Assembly: GCF_014489115.1 (NCBI RefSeq)
Contig: NZ_JACTAH010000003.1
Coordinates: forward strand, 1 to 64,000
Direction of reading: 5' to 3'
DNA from: Thauera sedimentorum
Lineage (GTDB): Bacteria > Pseudomonadota > Gammaproteobacteria > Burkholderiales > Rhodocyclaceae
DNA: 64,000 bases
The translations under genes and the position numbers were made by a program. The notes under the pieces are model-generated. The model was not told the DNA's origin. It saw nothing but the letters and a program-made list of their open reading frames with translations, and did not search any database. Shown one piece after another: positions 17,401 to 28,000 of this stretch. Position 1 is the stretch's first letter; each line of letters starts with the position of its first letter.

Positions 17401-18104
17401 CCCACCGAGTCGAGCACCTGACCGCCTACCAGAACGCCGCCTACGCCACGCGCTACCGCGCGCTGGTGGACAAGGTCCGCGCCGCCGAGGAGCGCCTGGC
17501 GGCCGATCCGGCGCTGCCGCTCACCCGCGCGGTGGCGCACGGCTACGCCAAGCTGCTGGCCTACAAGGACGAGTACGAGGTGGCGCGCCTGTACACCGAC
17601 GGGCGCTTCCGCCGCGCGCTGGAGGAAACTTTCGAAGGCGAGCTGCAGCTGTCCTTCCACATGGCCCCGCCGCTGCTGGTCAAGCCCAAGGACGGCGCGC
17701 CGCCATTGAAGGTGCGCTACGGCCCCTGGCTGCTGGGTGCCATGAAATGGCTGGCGCGCGGCAAGGTCTTGCGCGGCAGCTGGTTCGACCCCTTCGGCCA
17801 TACCGCCGAGCGGCGCATGGAACGTGCGCTCGCCGCAGCCTATGCGCAACAGGTGGAAGCGCTGCTGCCGCGCCTGTCCGCCGAACGCCTGGCCGACGCC
17901 ATCGCGCTGGCCGCGCTGGCCGACAAGGTGCGCGGCTTCGGCCACGTCAAGATGGCCGGGCTGCGCACGGTGCTCGCGCAGGAAGCGGCGCTGTGCGAGC
18001 GCCTGGGGCTCACCCCGCTGTTGGCCGGCGCCGTACCCGCGGAGGCACTCGTCGCCACCCGCGGCAATGCGCTGAAGGGCATCCCGGTGGTCACCGCGCG
18101 CTGA
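14487..18104 (+). CDS. Indolepyruvate ferredoxin oxidoreductase, fused single-chain
   Basis: Oxidative decarboxylation of aryl pyruvates (indole-, phenyl- or hydroxyphenylpyruvate) to aryl-acetyl-CoA with ferredoxin reduction, a step in aromatic amino acid breakdown. The chain has 1205 residues and joins what is IorA and IorB in archaea: pyrimidine-binding domain (about 30-300), thiamine-diphosphate domain with GDGTYFHSG (about 510-600), a ferredoxin region with two cysteine clusters (about 655-705) and a C-terminal gamma domain starting at LITGVGGTGVVT. The ATG at 14487 follows GGAGAG. Its role in anaerobic phenylalanine use is known from Thauera and Aromatoleum; the substrate here is inferred. 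Confidence 0.92.
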   Translation: MQTTTPVAGRADLRTSATLAATGNSPAPLRGDYRLTDNLEASRGTVFLTGIQALVRLPLMQAALDRARGLNTAGFISGYRGSPLGGYDQALWKAKSMLDRAGVQFMPAINEELGGTAVLGSQQVESDPQRTVDGVFAIWYGKGPGVDRAGDALKHGNAYGSSPTGGVLVVAGDDHGCVSSSMPHQSDLAMQAWSMPVLHPGNVAEYLEFGLYGWALSRFSGNWVGFKALSEVVESGMTVDLDTVRTHFPPPAEFVAPDGGLHYRWPDLPSLTIEQRLSAKLDAVRAFARVNSLDRWITRPAQADLGIVTVGKAHYDFLEVLRRLGLTLADLEAAGIRIYKVGLVFPLEPTRIAQLVEGLAEVLVIEEKAPVVERQLHDLLFNRDTRPRVVGKTDAEGRPLLSALGELRPSRIMPVFAEWLATRKPALDRREHVIDFTAPPLLSNIADAVRRLPYFCSGCPHNTSTKVPEGSIAQAGIGCHFMASWMDRATTGLIQMGGEGVDWAAHGRFTARPHVFQNLGDGTYFHSGSLAIRQAIAARANVTYKILYNDAVAMTGGQPVDGVIGVERIARQVEAEGVRRLAVVSDEPEKYTGQESLFPPGTTFHHRSELDAVQRTLREIEGVTCLIYDQTCAAEKRRRRKKGEYPDPDRRIFINAEVCEGCGDCGQQSNCLSVLPLETELGRKRQIEQSSCNKDYSCVQGFCPSFVSVEGAKLKKRVARLGRDKLDELIAHLPQPATHLDEAPYDMLITGVGGTGVVTVGALVSMAAHLDGMASSQLDFMGFAQKGGAVLAFIRWARRPDLLNQVRIDTQQADLLLACDLVVGASPDALGTVRRGRTRVVASSHHNPTDKFVRDPEASLHADALIDKLRYAVGADDNPATLETVDAYDLALRLLGDSIGANILLLGYAWQRGLVPVSLAALERAIELNGVAIDANRMAFHLGRLAAEEPDTVLALAEEPAPRAKTLDELTAHRVEHLTAYQNAAYATRYRALVDKVRAAEERLAADPALPLTRAVAHGYAKLLAYKDEYEVARLYTDGRFRRALEETFEGELQLSFHMAPPLLVKPKDGAPPLKVRYGPWLLGAMKWLARGKVLRGSWFDPFGHTAERRMERALAAAYAQQVEALLPRLSAERLADAIALAALADKVRGFGHVKMAGLRTVLAQEAALCERLGLTPLLAGAVPAEALVATRGNALKGIPVVTAR

Positions 18105-18127
18105 CCCCCGAAGGGCGGGTCGGTCGC

Positions 18128-18232
18128 GTGTAGGAGCGGGCTTGCCCGCGATGCGGCCTTCGAGGATGCGACCGCCCCATCGCGGCCAAGGCCGCTCCTG
18201 CAGCACCGGCAGGAGCGACCTTGGGCGCGACG
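18128..18232. repeat. REP-like palindromic element, three units (copy 2)
   Basis: Three degenerate copies of the same unit as at 13773: GTAGGAGCGGGCTTGCCCGCGATG (18130-18153), an inverted copy (18178-18200) and a third, weaker one (18208-18232, GGAGCGACCTTGGGCGCGA). It lies between the convergent oxidoreductase and bactofilin genes and shows no gene. Confidence 0.82.
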
Positions 18233-18253
18233 CTTCCCGTCTGGCGCTCCCGG

Positions 18254-18835
18254 TCAGCCGGCGGCCGCCACCACTCGCGGCGTGGATGGCTCGCGCTCGG
18301 CCGGCCGTCCGCTGTCCTGCGCGTTGGCCAGCGACTGCACGTCCCCGCAGATCTCCCCGCCTTCCTCGATGAAGATCTTGCCGTAGCGGATCTTGCCGTT
18401 CACCCGGCCGGTGGCATGCACGATCAGTTGCTTGCGCGCGGTCAGCTCGCCGTCGAAGCGGCCGTGGATTTCGGCCACGTCGATGCCCACCGTGCCGGAG
18501 AAGGAACCGTTCTCGGCGATGCGGATCACCCGGCTGTCCATCGTCGCCTCAACCCGGCCCTCCACCACCAGGGTGTCGCAATCGAGGATCTCGGCCCCCT
18601 TGAGCTTGACCTCGGGACCGACGATCAGGCGGTTGCCGCCTTCGGCCACCTTGGCCAGCTCCTTCTCTTCGGTCGCCGGTGCGGAAGCGGCCTGCGTGGA
18701 AACCTCCTTCGCGACACTCGTCGTGCTGCCCGATGCCTGGGCCAGCGAGCCGACCGGGTTCGCGGGGGCGCTGCGCACGCCGCGCGCGGTCTGGGGTTCG
18801 GGCTGCTTGGGGAACAGGGTGGGTTTGTTGAACAT
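18254..18835 (-). CDS. Bactofilin
   Basis: Polymer-forming cytoskeletal protein of 193 residues. A disordered N-terminal part (about 1-68, Ala/Ser/Glu-rich) is followed by a bactofilin beta-helix (about 70-165) with the repeating pattern of short beta-strands such as VEGRVEAT, SGTVGI, HGRFDGELTA and NGKIRYGKI, then a Pro/Ala-rich tail. Bactofilins form filaments at the inner membrane that position cell-wall enzymes or polar structures. The ATG at 18835 has GGAG 6 bases upstream; longer upstream starts have no such support. A near-consensus sigma-54 promoter lies 60-75 bases upstream and a sigma-54 activator gene is divergent from it. Confidence 0.9.
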   Translation of the reverse strand: MFNKPTLFPKQPEPQTARGVRSAPANPVGSLAQASGSTTSVAKEVSTQAASAPATEEKELAKVAEGGNRLIVGPEVKLKGAEILDCDTLVVEGRVEATMDSRVIRIAENGSFSGTVGIDVAEIHGRFDGELTARKQLIVHATGRVNGKIRYGKIFIEEGGEICGDVQSLANAQDSGRPAEREPSTPRVVAAAG

Positions 18836-18894
18836 ATTCGCTCCTGATGGTGTGTCCGGCGCTCCGGCATGGCGCCGCGAACCCGGGCCTAATG

Positions 18895-18910
18895 GCAAGC
18901 GCCGTGCCAC
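18895..18910 (-). promoter_or_regulatory. Sigma-54 promoter for the bactofilin gene
   Basis: On the minus strand TGGCACG (18909-18903), four bases, then TTGC (18898-18895), a full match to the -24/-12 core of the sigma-54 consensus. Transcription would start near 18883, giving a leader of about 48 bases. The sequence is almost palindromic, and read on the plus strand it gives a poorer match (TGGCAAG and GTGC), so divergent use is possible but less likely. Confidence 0.75.
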
Positions 18911-19020
18911 TGAGAAAATGTTCTTTCGATTCATGGCTTTGGGAGACGAGCGGGGCAAGAGCCGATCCGAAATCGAAGCAAAACCGTCGCCTGCGGACGA
19001 CAAACCGCGTGAACTTTTCA

Positions 19021-19045
19021 TTGCAAGCAATTGAATTTGCAGCAA
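19021..19045. promoter_or_regulatory. Possible activator-binding dyads upstream of the sigma-54 promoter
   Basis: Two short dyads of one type, TTGC-AA-GCAA (19021-19030) and TTGC-A-GCAA (19037-19045), lie about 110-145 bases upstream of the sigma-54 promoter, the usual distance for enhancer sites. The divergent activator gene begins at 19186. They are proposed as its binding sites. The rest of the 350-base gap between the genes shows nothing else I can name. Confidence 0.4.
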
Positions 19046-19185
19046 TTACGAACTGTCGCCAAATGCCGACACCATGGTGCACTGAAACATTGCCTTGCAC
19101 TTGCCGCCCCTGCCCGCCGGCCCCGCCACCTAAACTCCATCGCGTTCCCCGCAGCCCGCTGTTCACCACGCATTCAAGCCGCTAG

Positions 19186-20583
<1,398 letters not shown>

Positions 20584-20662
20584 CGCCCGGACCAGCGCGC
20601 TTGCAACGCTGCCTTGCGCGCCCGCTCAGTCGCCGGCCCTTCGGGGACGGCGAGCGTGCCGG

Positions 20663-22651
20663 TCAGCGCAGCAGATCCTGCAGCCGACGGCCCAGTTCTT
20701 CCTTCAGCGCGTCCTCGGGCGTGGCCGGGGCGCTGCCGCCATCGCCACCCTCGCCGCGCTTTTCGTCCAGCTTCTCCTGCAGACGCTCAGCCAGCGCGCG
20801 GCGGGCGGCGTCGCCCACCACCGCGGACCACAGCACCTGCGGCGCAGGCGCCTCCAGCGGGCCTGTGATGCGCACCGGCACGGTGAGTCCGCGCAGTTTC
20901 TCCAGCCCGGCGCCGCCCTGCCCTTCTGCAGTGGCCACCACGCTGGTCCGCAGGGTGTAGTCGATGCGGTTGCCGCCGATGTCGATCAAACCCTCGCCGC
21001 CCACGCGCAGCAGGGGGCTCAGCAGCGCCAGGTCGTCGTTGCGCGCCACCCCACCGGCGATGCGGAAGCTGGCATCCAGCGCGCTGAAGTCGGTCTGCTC
21101 GGTGCGGCGGAACTGGTAGCTCTCGTCGCGCTGCCCGGACAGCAGGGCCTGGCCGTCGCGCAGGATCTGGCCGACATTGAAACCCTTGATCGCGCCGTCG
21201 CGCAGCGCCAGTTCGGCCTTGCCGGCGAGCGCGCGCTTGAGCTCGCCCACCGTGCGCCCCCGGGTGTCCACATCGAAGGCCAGGCTGCCGCGGCCCTCCA
21301 ACGTGTCCTTGCCGGCGAGGTCGCGCAGCAGCGGACCGACCTGGATGTCGGCAAAGCTCTGTTGCACGCGCACGCGCTGGCCGGCGGCGTCGACGCGCAG
21401 CTCGCCTTTCATGGTGCCGCCGTAGCCGCGTGCGGCCAGCGGCGCCACCGACAGGCTGCGCCCGTCGCCTACCAGGCGTGCGGAGACCTCGCCGAGCGTC
21501 AGCCCGGCCGCCCGCAACTCGCCCACCTCCAGCCTGCCGTCTAGCGGCGCACCGGCCGCGAAGGACAGGTCCACCGGCTGGGCATCGCCGCGTGCGCTAC
21601 CCTGCGCCCCGGCGGCCTTGCCGCCCTCGCCCGCCGCGACCGGTGCAGTGGATGGTGCATCCTTGACCGGCTGCGGCGCGGCCGACGGGCCGGCGGTGTA
21701 GCGGTCGACGTCGAGCCGGTCGAGCTTGAGCGCGAACTTCAGCGGCTGGCCTTGCGCTATTTCAACGCTGCCCTCCAGCGCGCTGTCGTCGAACCTGCCC
21801 TTGAACTGGGCACCGGTGTTGCCGGTATCCAGCGCGTGTTCGAGGTCGCCCGCCAGCGACAGGCGCAACGCAGCGGCCTGCGCGGGGGTGAGCGCGAGAT
21901 CCAGCGACAGGCCGCGCACCGCGAGGCGCTGCGCTTCGACCAGCATGTCGCCGCCGGTCTCCAGCCGGCCGCGCAGCGCGGGCTGCTCGAAGGCGAAATC
22001 CGCCGCCAGGGCGAACGGGGCGCTTGTCCCCGACACCAGCCGCCCGAGTTCCAGCGACAGGCCGCGGACCTCGCCCTTGATGCCGCCCTTGGCGTCGTCC
22101 ACCGCCACGCGCGCATCGACCAGCTCGACACCGTCGATGTCCAGGGCGAACTCTCCGCCCGCGCCGTCCCCGCCGCCCGTCTCATCGTCGCTGCGGCCCG
22201 GTCCCGAGGAGCCGGCACCGCCCGGCGCACGCTCCTCGGCGGTGCTTGCCGCGGCCGCACCAAGGAGGTCGTCAACATTGCTGCGCCCCTGCGCGTCGCG
22301 GCGGTAGCTGAGTTGGGGGCGGATCACCCGCACCCGCTCCACCTGCACCGCGCCACGAAACAGCGGCATGACCTGCACCGCCAGTTCCACCTGCTCGATG
22401 GCGGCGAACGGGGTCTTGCCGTCGGGGTCGGTCAGGCTGAGGTCGGCTGCGGTGAGCGCCAGGCGGGGGAACACCGACAGGGCGATGTCGCCGCCGATGG
22501 CGAGCTCGCGCCCGGAACGCTCGCGCACCAGTTCGACCAGGCTGTCCTTGTGCCGGTTGGCGTCGAAGGTGACGATCAGGAAGACCGCCGCGCCGAGCGC
22601 CAGGAGAACCAGTGCAAGGAGGGCCAGCAGCCCTATCCTGAGTGCCTTCAT
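20663..22651 (-). CDS. AsmA family protein
   Basis: Large inner-membrane-anchored protein of 662 residues. One N-terminal transmembrane segment (about 7-27) is followed by the AsmA N-terminal domain (DANRHKDSLVELV, SGRELAIGGDIALS, then FPRLALTAADLSLTDPDG) and a C-terminal AsmA-like region. A low-complexity Gly/Ala/Glu-rich stretch near 125-165 is probably a flexible linker. AsmA-family proteins are proposed to bridge the envelope and carry lipids; the substrate of this one is unknown. It is the last gene of a leftward block with YhdP, the amidase and TldD. The presence of two AsmA/YhdP superfamily members in one block is notable. Confidence 0.88.
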   Translation of the reverse strand: MKALRIGLLALLALVLLALGAAVFLIVTFDANRHKDSLVELVRERSGRELAIGGDIALSVFPRLALTAADLSLTDPDGKTPFAAIEQVELAVQVMPLFRGAVQVERVRVIRPQLSYRRDAQGRSNVDDLLGAAAASTAEERAPGGAGSSGPGRSDDETGGGDGAGGEFALDIDGVELVDARVAVDDAKGGIKGEVRGLSLELGRLVSGTSAPFALAADFAFEQPALRGRLETGGDMLVEAQRLAVRGLSLDLALTPAQAAALRLSLAGDLEHALDTGNTGAQFKGRFDDSALEGSVEIAQGQPLKFALKLDRLDVDRYTAGPSAAPQPVKDAPSTAPVAAGEGGKAAGAQGSARGDAQPVDLSFAAGAPLDGRLEVGELRAAGLTLGEVSARLVGDGRSLSVAPLAARGYGGTMKGELRVDAAGQRVRVQQSFADIQVGPLLRDLAGKDTLEGRGSLAFDVDTRGRTVGELKRALAGKAELALRDGAIKGFNVGQILRDGQALLSGQRDESYQFRRTEQTDFSALDASFRIAGGVARNDDLALLSPLLRVGGEGLIDIGGNRIDYTLRTSVVATAEGQGGAGLEKLRGLTVPVRITGPLEAPAPQVLWSAVVGDAARRALAERLQEKLDEKRGEGGDGGSAPATPEDALKEELGRRLQDLLR

Positions 22652-22733
22652 GTCCGACTCCGCTTCGGTTTCGCCCGCACGCGGGCGCCCGCGGGGCGGC
22701 GTTGCCGGCCCAGCGGGATGGAAAACTCCTCGT

Positions 22734-24179
22734 TCAGGCGGTTCCGCCCACCGTCAGTCCGTCGATGCGCAGGGTGGGCTGGCCCACGCCCACCGGCACG
22801 CTCTGGCCGTCCTTGCCGCAGGTACCCACGCCGGGGTCGAGCGCCATGTCGTTGCCGATCATCGACACCCGGGTGAGCGCGTCCGGGCCGTTGCCGATCA
22901 GCGTGGCGCCCTTGACCGGGCGGGTGACCTTGCCGTTCTCGATCAGGTAGGCCTCGGACGTGGAGAACACGAACTTGCCCGAGGTGATGTCCACCTGGCC
23001 GCCGCCGAAGTTGGCCGCGTACAGCCCCTTCTTCACCGAGCGGATGATCTCCTCCGGGTCCTTGTCGCCGTTGAGCATGTAGGTGTTGGTCATGCGCGGC
23101 ATCGGCAAATGGGCGTAGGACTCGCGCCGCCCGTTGCCGGTGGGCGCCATGCCCATCAGGCGGGCGTTCATCATGTCCTGCATGTAGCCGGTGAGAATGC
23201 CGTCCTCGATCAGCACGGTGCGCTCGGTGGGGTTGCCCTCGTCGTCCATGGTGAGCGAGCCGCGGCGGTCGGGGATGGTGCCGTCGTCCACCACGGTGAC
23301 GCCCTTGGCGGCGACCTGCTGGCCGATGCGCCCGGAGAAGGCCGAGCTGCCCTTGCGGTTGAAGTCGCCCTCCAGGCCGTGGCCGATGGCCTCGTGCAGC
23401 AGGATGCCCGGCCAGCCCGAGCCCAGCACCACGGTCATGGTGCCGGCCGGCGCAGGGGCGGCATCCAGGTTGGTGCGTGCCTGATGCACCGCGGCGCGCG
23501 CGTAGTCGCGCAGCAGCTCGTCGGAGAAGTGGCCGTAGTCGAAGCGTCCGCCGCCGCCTGCGCTGCCCTGCTCGCGGCGGCCGCCGTCCTCCATGATCAC
23601 GGTGATCGACACCCGCACCAGCGGGCGCACGTCGGCGGCCAGGTGGCCGTCGCTGCGCGCCACCATGACCACCTCCCAAGAGCCGGCGACATGGGCCATG
23701 ACCTGGGTGACGCGGGCATCTTCGGCGCGCGCGAAGCCTTCCAGGCGTTCGAGCAGCTTGACCTTGGCGGTATCCTCCAGCGAATCGAGCGGGTCGTCGG
23801 CGCGATACAACCGGTTGCGCCCGCGCGCCGGGGCGATCTGCACCTTGCGGCGCTTGCCGGCCTCGGCGATCGCCCGGGTGGCGGTGGCCGCATCCAGCAG
23901 CGCGTTCAGCGAGATGTCGTCGGAGTAGGCGAAGGCGGTCTTCTCGCCGCTGATCGCGCGCACCCCCACCCCTTGCTCGATGTCGAAGCTGCCGGCCTTG
24001 ACGATGCCTTCCTCCAGGCTCCAGGCCTCGGCACGGTGGTACTGGAAGTACAGGTCGGCAAAGTCGATGTCGTGGCGCATCAGCTTGCGGAAGACCTTCT
24101 CCAGGCCTTCGGCGGACAGGTCGTAGGGGCTCAGCAGGTAGCGGTCGGCGACCTTCAGGGCATTCTTGGCTTGACTCAT
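22734..24179 (-). CDS. tldD: Metalloprotease TldD
   Basis: Zinc protease subunit, 481 residues, cytoplasmic, normal length for TldD. The HExxxH motif is in [13 protein letters not shown] (about residues 261-266), and the partner cysteine/glycine-rich C-terminal part ends with the [22 protein letters not shown] tail. TldD works as a heterodimer with TldE (PmbA), which is not in this window. In E. coli the pair matures microcin B17 and degrades CcdA. The ATG at 24179 starts the conserved sequence; the frame is open further upstream into non-conserved sequence. It follows the Nit-type amidase gene after 70 bases. Confidence 0.95.
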   Translation of the reverse strand: MSQAKNALKVADRYLLSPYDLSAEGLEKVFRKLMRHDIDFADLYFQYHRAEAWSLEEGIVKAGSFDIEQGVGVRAISGEKTAFAYSDDISLNALLDAATATRAIAEAGKRRKVQIAPARGRNRLYRADDPLDSLEDTAKVKLLERLEGFARAEDARVTQVMAHVAGSWEVVMVARSDGHLAADVRPLVRVSITVIMEDGGRREQGSAGGGGRFDYGHFSDELLRDYARAAVHQARTNLDAAPAPAGTMTVVLGSGWPGILLHEAIGHGLEGDFNRKGSSAFSGRIGQQVAAKGVTVVDDGTIPDRRGSLTMDDEGNPTERTVLIEDGILTGYMQDMMNARLMGMAPTGNGRRESYAHLPMPRMTNTYMLNGDKDPEEIIRSVKKGLYAANFGGGQVDITSGKFVFSTSEAYLIENGKVTRPVKGATLIGNGPDALTRVSMIGNDMALDPGVGTCGKDGQSVPVGVGQPTLRIDGLTVGGTA

Positions 24180-24249
24180 GGCGTATCCAGGTTGGGGCTG
24201 CCCGGGTTGGACCCGGCAGGCGTCAAAACGATCAATCGGGCACTGCCGC

Positions 24250-25080
24250 TCACAGGCAGCGGTGGCGCAGCGCGGGCAGGCTCTCGCGCACCGAGGCGAT
24301 GCGCGCCGGGTCGACATCGGCCACGACCACGCCAGGGCCTTCCTCACGGCAGGCCAGCACCTCGCCCCAGGGGTCGATCACCAGGCTGTGGCCCCAGGTC
24401 ACCCGCCCGCTCGGGTGGCGACCGCCCTGTGCGGGCGCGAGCACGTAGCACTGGTTCTCGATCGCACGCGCGCGCAGCAGCACTTCCCAGTGCGCGCGCC
24501 CGGTGGTGTAGGTGAAGGCGGCCGGCAGGATGATCAGGTTCACCGCCCCCATCGCGCGGAAGAGCTCGGGAAAGCGCAGGTCGTAGCACACGGACAGGCC
24601 GGTGGGCCCGGCCGGCGAATCGAAGCGCACCACCTCGCGGCCGGCCTCGATGGTCACCGACTCGTCGTAGGACTCCTCGCCCTTGCGGAAACCGAACAGG
24701 TGCACCTTGTCGTAGCGCGCGATGCGCTCGCCGCGCTCGTCATACACCAGGGTGCTGTTGCGCACCTTGTCGTCGGCCGTGGCGGCCAGCGGGATGGTGC
24801 CGCCCACCAGGCAGACCTTGTGGCGCTGCGCGGTCTCGCGCAGGAAGTCCTGCAGCGGACCCTCGCCGTCGCGCTCGCGGATGCGCACCTTGGCGGTCTC
24901 GTTGGCGGTGATCAGCGGGAAGTATTCCGGCAGCGCGACCAGGCGGGCGCCGGCGGCGGCGGCTTCGGCCACCAGCTCACCGGCCACGCGCAGGTTCTCG
25001 GCCACGTCCGGGCCGGACACGGTCTGTACGGCGGCGATGCGCACCGTGGAAACAGCAGGGTTTTCGAGCGCTTGTGTCAT
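24250..25080 (-). CDS. Nit-family carbon-nitrogen hydrolase (probable deaminated glutathione amidase)
   Basis: Nitrilase-superfamily amidase of 276 residues. The catalytic triad is E52 (LPEYF), K125 (DKVHLF) and C165 ([13 protein letters not shown]). The KVHLFGF and CYDLRFPE contexts are those of the Nit1/Nit2 branch; its characterised members hydrolyse deaminated glutathione, a repair reaction. The substrate is inferred from that resemblance. The start overlaps the yhdP stop as ATGA, so the two are translationally coupled, and tldD follows. Confidence 0.9.
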   Translation of the reverse strand: MTQALENPAVSTVRIAAVQTVSGPDVAENLRVAGELVAEAAAAGARLVALPEYFPLITANETAKVRIRERDGEGPLQDFLRETAQRHKVCLVGGTIPLAATADDKVRNSTLVYDERGERIARYDKVHLFGFRKGEESYDESVTIEAGREVVRFDSPAGPTGLSVCYDLRFPELFRAMGAVNLIILPAAFTYTTGRAHWEVLLRARAIENQCYVLAPAQGGRHPSGRVTWGHSLVIDPWGEVLACREEGPGVVVADVDPARIASVRESLPALRHRCL

Positions 25081-28000
25081 TGTTGCCGGGCGGATTCGGA
25101 CCGCGGCGCAGCCGGGTCGGGTTGGTCGGAGGGCGCGGCATCCCGCGCGGCGGGCGGCGGGGCACTGCCGGTGAGCTTCTCGACCTTCGGTTCGCCCCAG
25201 GTGCCGGTGATCGCGTAGTCGAAGGCCAGCAGCTTCTCGAACGGATCGCTCAGTACCTTCTGCGCGATGTAGGTCACCACGCCGGCCACCGGATTGATCA
25301 GCCCGGCGGCGGCGCCGATGGCGATCGATTCGCTCAGCGTCGGCTGCACGGTGACGCGCAGGTCCTGCGTCTCCGCCGCCAGATCGGTATCCCCGCGCAT
25401 CGCGATGCGCGCCGCCGGACCACGGATCAGCAGGTCGTCGGTGTGCATCACGCCCGCATCCACGCCGATGCTACCGGAAACCCGGTCGAACACGAATCCT
25501 TCCGAGAACACGTCGCGGAAGTCCAGCGTGATGCGCCGCGGCAGCGCCTGCAGGCTGAGCACACCAAGCAGGCGGCCGACCCCCGGCTCGAGCTTGTTGA
25601 ACTGCCCCTTGGCGGCATCGATCTGCATGCTGCCCGCAAGCGACGGGTAGTCGACCTTGATCGGCGCTCCCCGCCAGCCAAGCTTGCCGGCCAGCACCGC
25701 CTCACCGTCGCGCACCGCGTCCGGGTAGCCGATGCGCTGCAGCAGCGCGCCGACGTTGCCGGTCTCCAGGCGGAAATCGAGCCGGGTGCTCTGGCGCGCG
25801 CCGGTGCGCCACACGCCCGAGCTGCTCAGTTGTGCGTCCGGGTTGCGGATCGCCAGCGACTCAAGCTGCCATTCGCCGCCGCGGTTGACCGCCTTGACCT
25901 CGAGCTCGCCCAGCGCCTTGTCGCGCAGCTTGAAATCCTTGACCTGGAGGTCGACCGCCGGCAGGCGGCGCAGCGGCTCGTCGTCGACCGCCTCGGCCTC
26001 CGCCTCGTCCTCGCCGGCCGCCAGCGTTACGTGCTCGAAGCGCGCCAGCAGCGCGCCGTCCCCCGCGTTGCGCCACTCGAAACGCCCGTTCGCTTCCCGG
26101 CTGGCGATCTGTCCGCGCCAGTCGCCCGACTGCGCGGTGGCCCGCAGCGCGACGTCGTTGAGCGTCTGGCCGAAGGCGCGCAGCCGTCCGGTGTCCAGCC
26201 TGAGCCCGGCCAGCGGCAGCGCGGGCGCGCCGGCGGATTCGTCCGCGGACGGCGCACGCAGCGCACGACGCCAGGCATCCACGTCCAGCGCATCGAGCCG
26301 CGCATCGACCATCACCCCGTCCTCGGCGCTGGGCAGCGGCCGGAACACGCCGAGGCCGCCGCGCTCCACCGCCCAGCCGAGCGGCGTGGCCCGGCGCAGC
26401 AGGGCCAGGTCGATGCGATCGGCCAGCGTCGCGCGCATGCGCTCGCGCTGACCGCCGTCCATGCCGACCAGTTCGAAACGCAGCGGCCAACGGTCGCCGG
26501 CCGGCTTGTTCAGCGGCTCCGGCAGGCTGGAGGCGATGCCGGCCAGTTCGGACTGCACCGTCACTTGGACGCCCTCGCGGCGCAGGGCGATGTCCGCGCT
26601 CCACGGCGTGCTGCCGGACAGGTGGGCCAGCGCCGGCCAGTCCATTTCGCCGCGCAGCGCGGACACCGCCAGGCTGCCGGAGGCCTTGAAGCCGACGATG
26701 CCCTCCTCGTCGGTGCGCGCGGTGAGCGTCAGCGGCTCGCCGAACAGGCGCGCCTTCGCCTGCGGGATGGCCATGGTGTCGCCGGTGAAGCGCAGGGTGC
26801 CGGCGGCCGCCTCGAGCGGCGGCAAGCCCTGCACCACCCACAGCCGATTGTCGGCAAAGCGGTAGCGTCCTTCTACCGTGGTGTCGGCGATCTGGCGCAA
26901 GGGCATCACCAGGGTGAGGTCCAGCGTGCCGGCACCTTCGGCACGCATGTCGTCGGTGAAGCGGTTGATGCGGGTCGCCACCGGGCTCTCGGAGACGAAG
27001 CGCAGGAAATTCGCGGTCGCCCCGGCGGCGCGGCCGCGGATGGTCATGGTCTCGCCGCCGTGCGCCATCAGGCTGGGGATCGCGGCGCTCACCTCGGACA
27101 GGCGCACGCCATAGATGCTGCCGCGCTCGGCGGTGACCAGCATGCTCTCGCCCTCGAAGCGCAGTTCGCCGTCGATCGCATCGATCGCCGGCCAGCCGGG
27201 GGCGTACTCGAGGCGCGCCCCGGCAATCCGCGCGGTGACCAGGAACTGCCCGTCGGCGCCGTTGATGAAGGGGAAGTCCGCGAGATCGCCGCGCAGGCGC
27301 AGGCGCGCCTCGGGCGCGACGCCGCCGACGATACTGCGGCGCAGCCAGTCGCGGGTGTCCTGGTTCACCACCAGCGGCATGTAGCGCCACACCGCCGCGC
27401 CGTCGGCCTGCTGCAGCCGCGCGGTGAGGTCGATCTCGCCCGGCCCGCCGGCCACCGGGCGGTAGCGCCCCGAGGCCGAGCCGGTCGCGTCCGCGTTCTC
27501 GAAGGAGGCGGAATCGAGGGTCACTTCCAGCGCACCATCGCGCCGCGACCAGCCGCCTTCGGCGCGCAGGGTGGACAGCGCCAGGCGAGGTTCGGGGAAC
27601 ACCGCCGGCAGGTCGATCCACGCATCCTCGCCGGCAATGCGGAAGCGCCCGCCGCGTTCGCTGCCGTCGATCTCGCCGGACAGCCCGCCGAGGCCCGGCA
27701 GCGCGCCCTGCGCGGCCAGGCCGATGCCGCGGAACGATGCCTGGATCTGCCAGCCCTGCGGCTCGGCCACCGGCCCCCGCCATTCGATGCGTACCGCGCT
27801 CGCCTCTCCGCGCGGATCGAAGGCGGCCAGCCGGCGGCGCACCGCCTCGTCCAGCGGCAGATGACCGGCCAGGCGTGCCAGCGCAGCGAAATCGAGCCGA
27901 TTGACGCGGAACTCGCCTTCGGACACCTCCTCCACCCAGCCGCCGCTCGGCCCGCGCACGGAGAGGTCGATATCCACCGGCGCCAGCGTCACCCCGTCGC

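Noticed and set aside
14571..18206. Open frame of 1211 codons on the minus strand opposite the indolepyruvate oxidoreductase
   Set aside because: Mirror of a well-supported gene; composition is that of a shadow frame and no family is recognisable.
18893..18908. Sigma-54 promoter on the plus strand for the activator gene
   Set aside because: The same near-palindrome read on the plus strand gives TGGCAAG and GTGC, a weaker match than the minus-strand reading, and it would leave a leader of about 270 bases.
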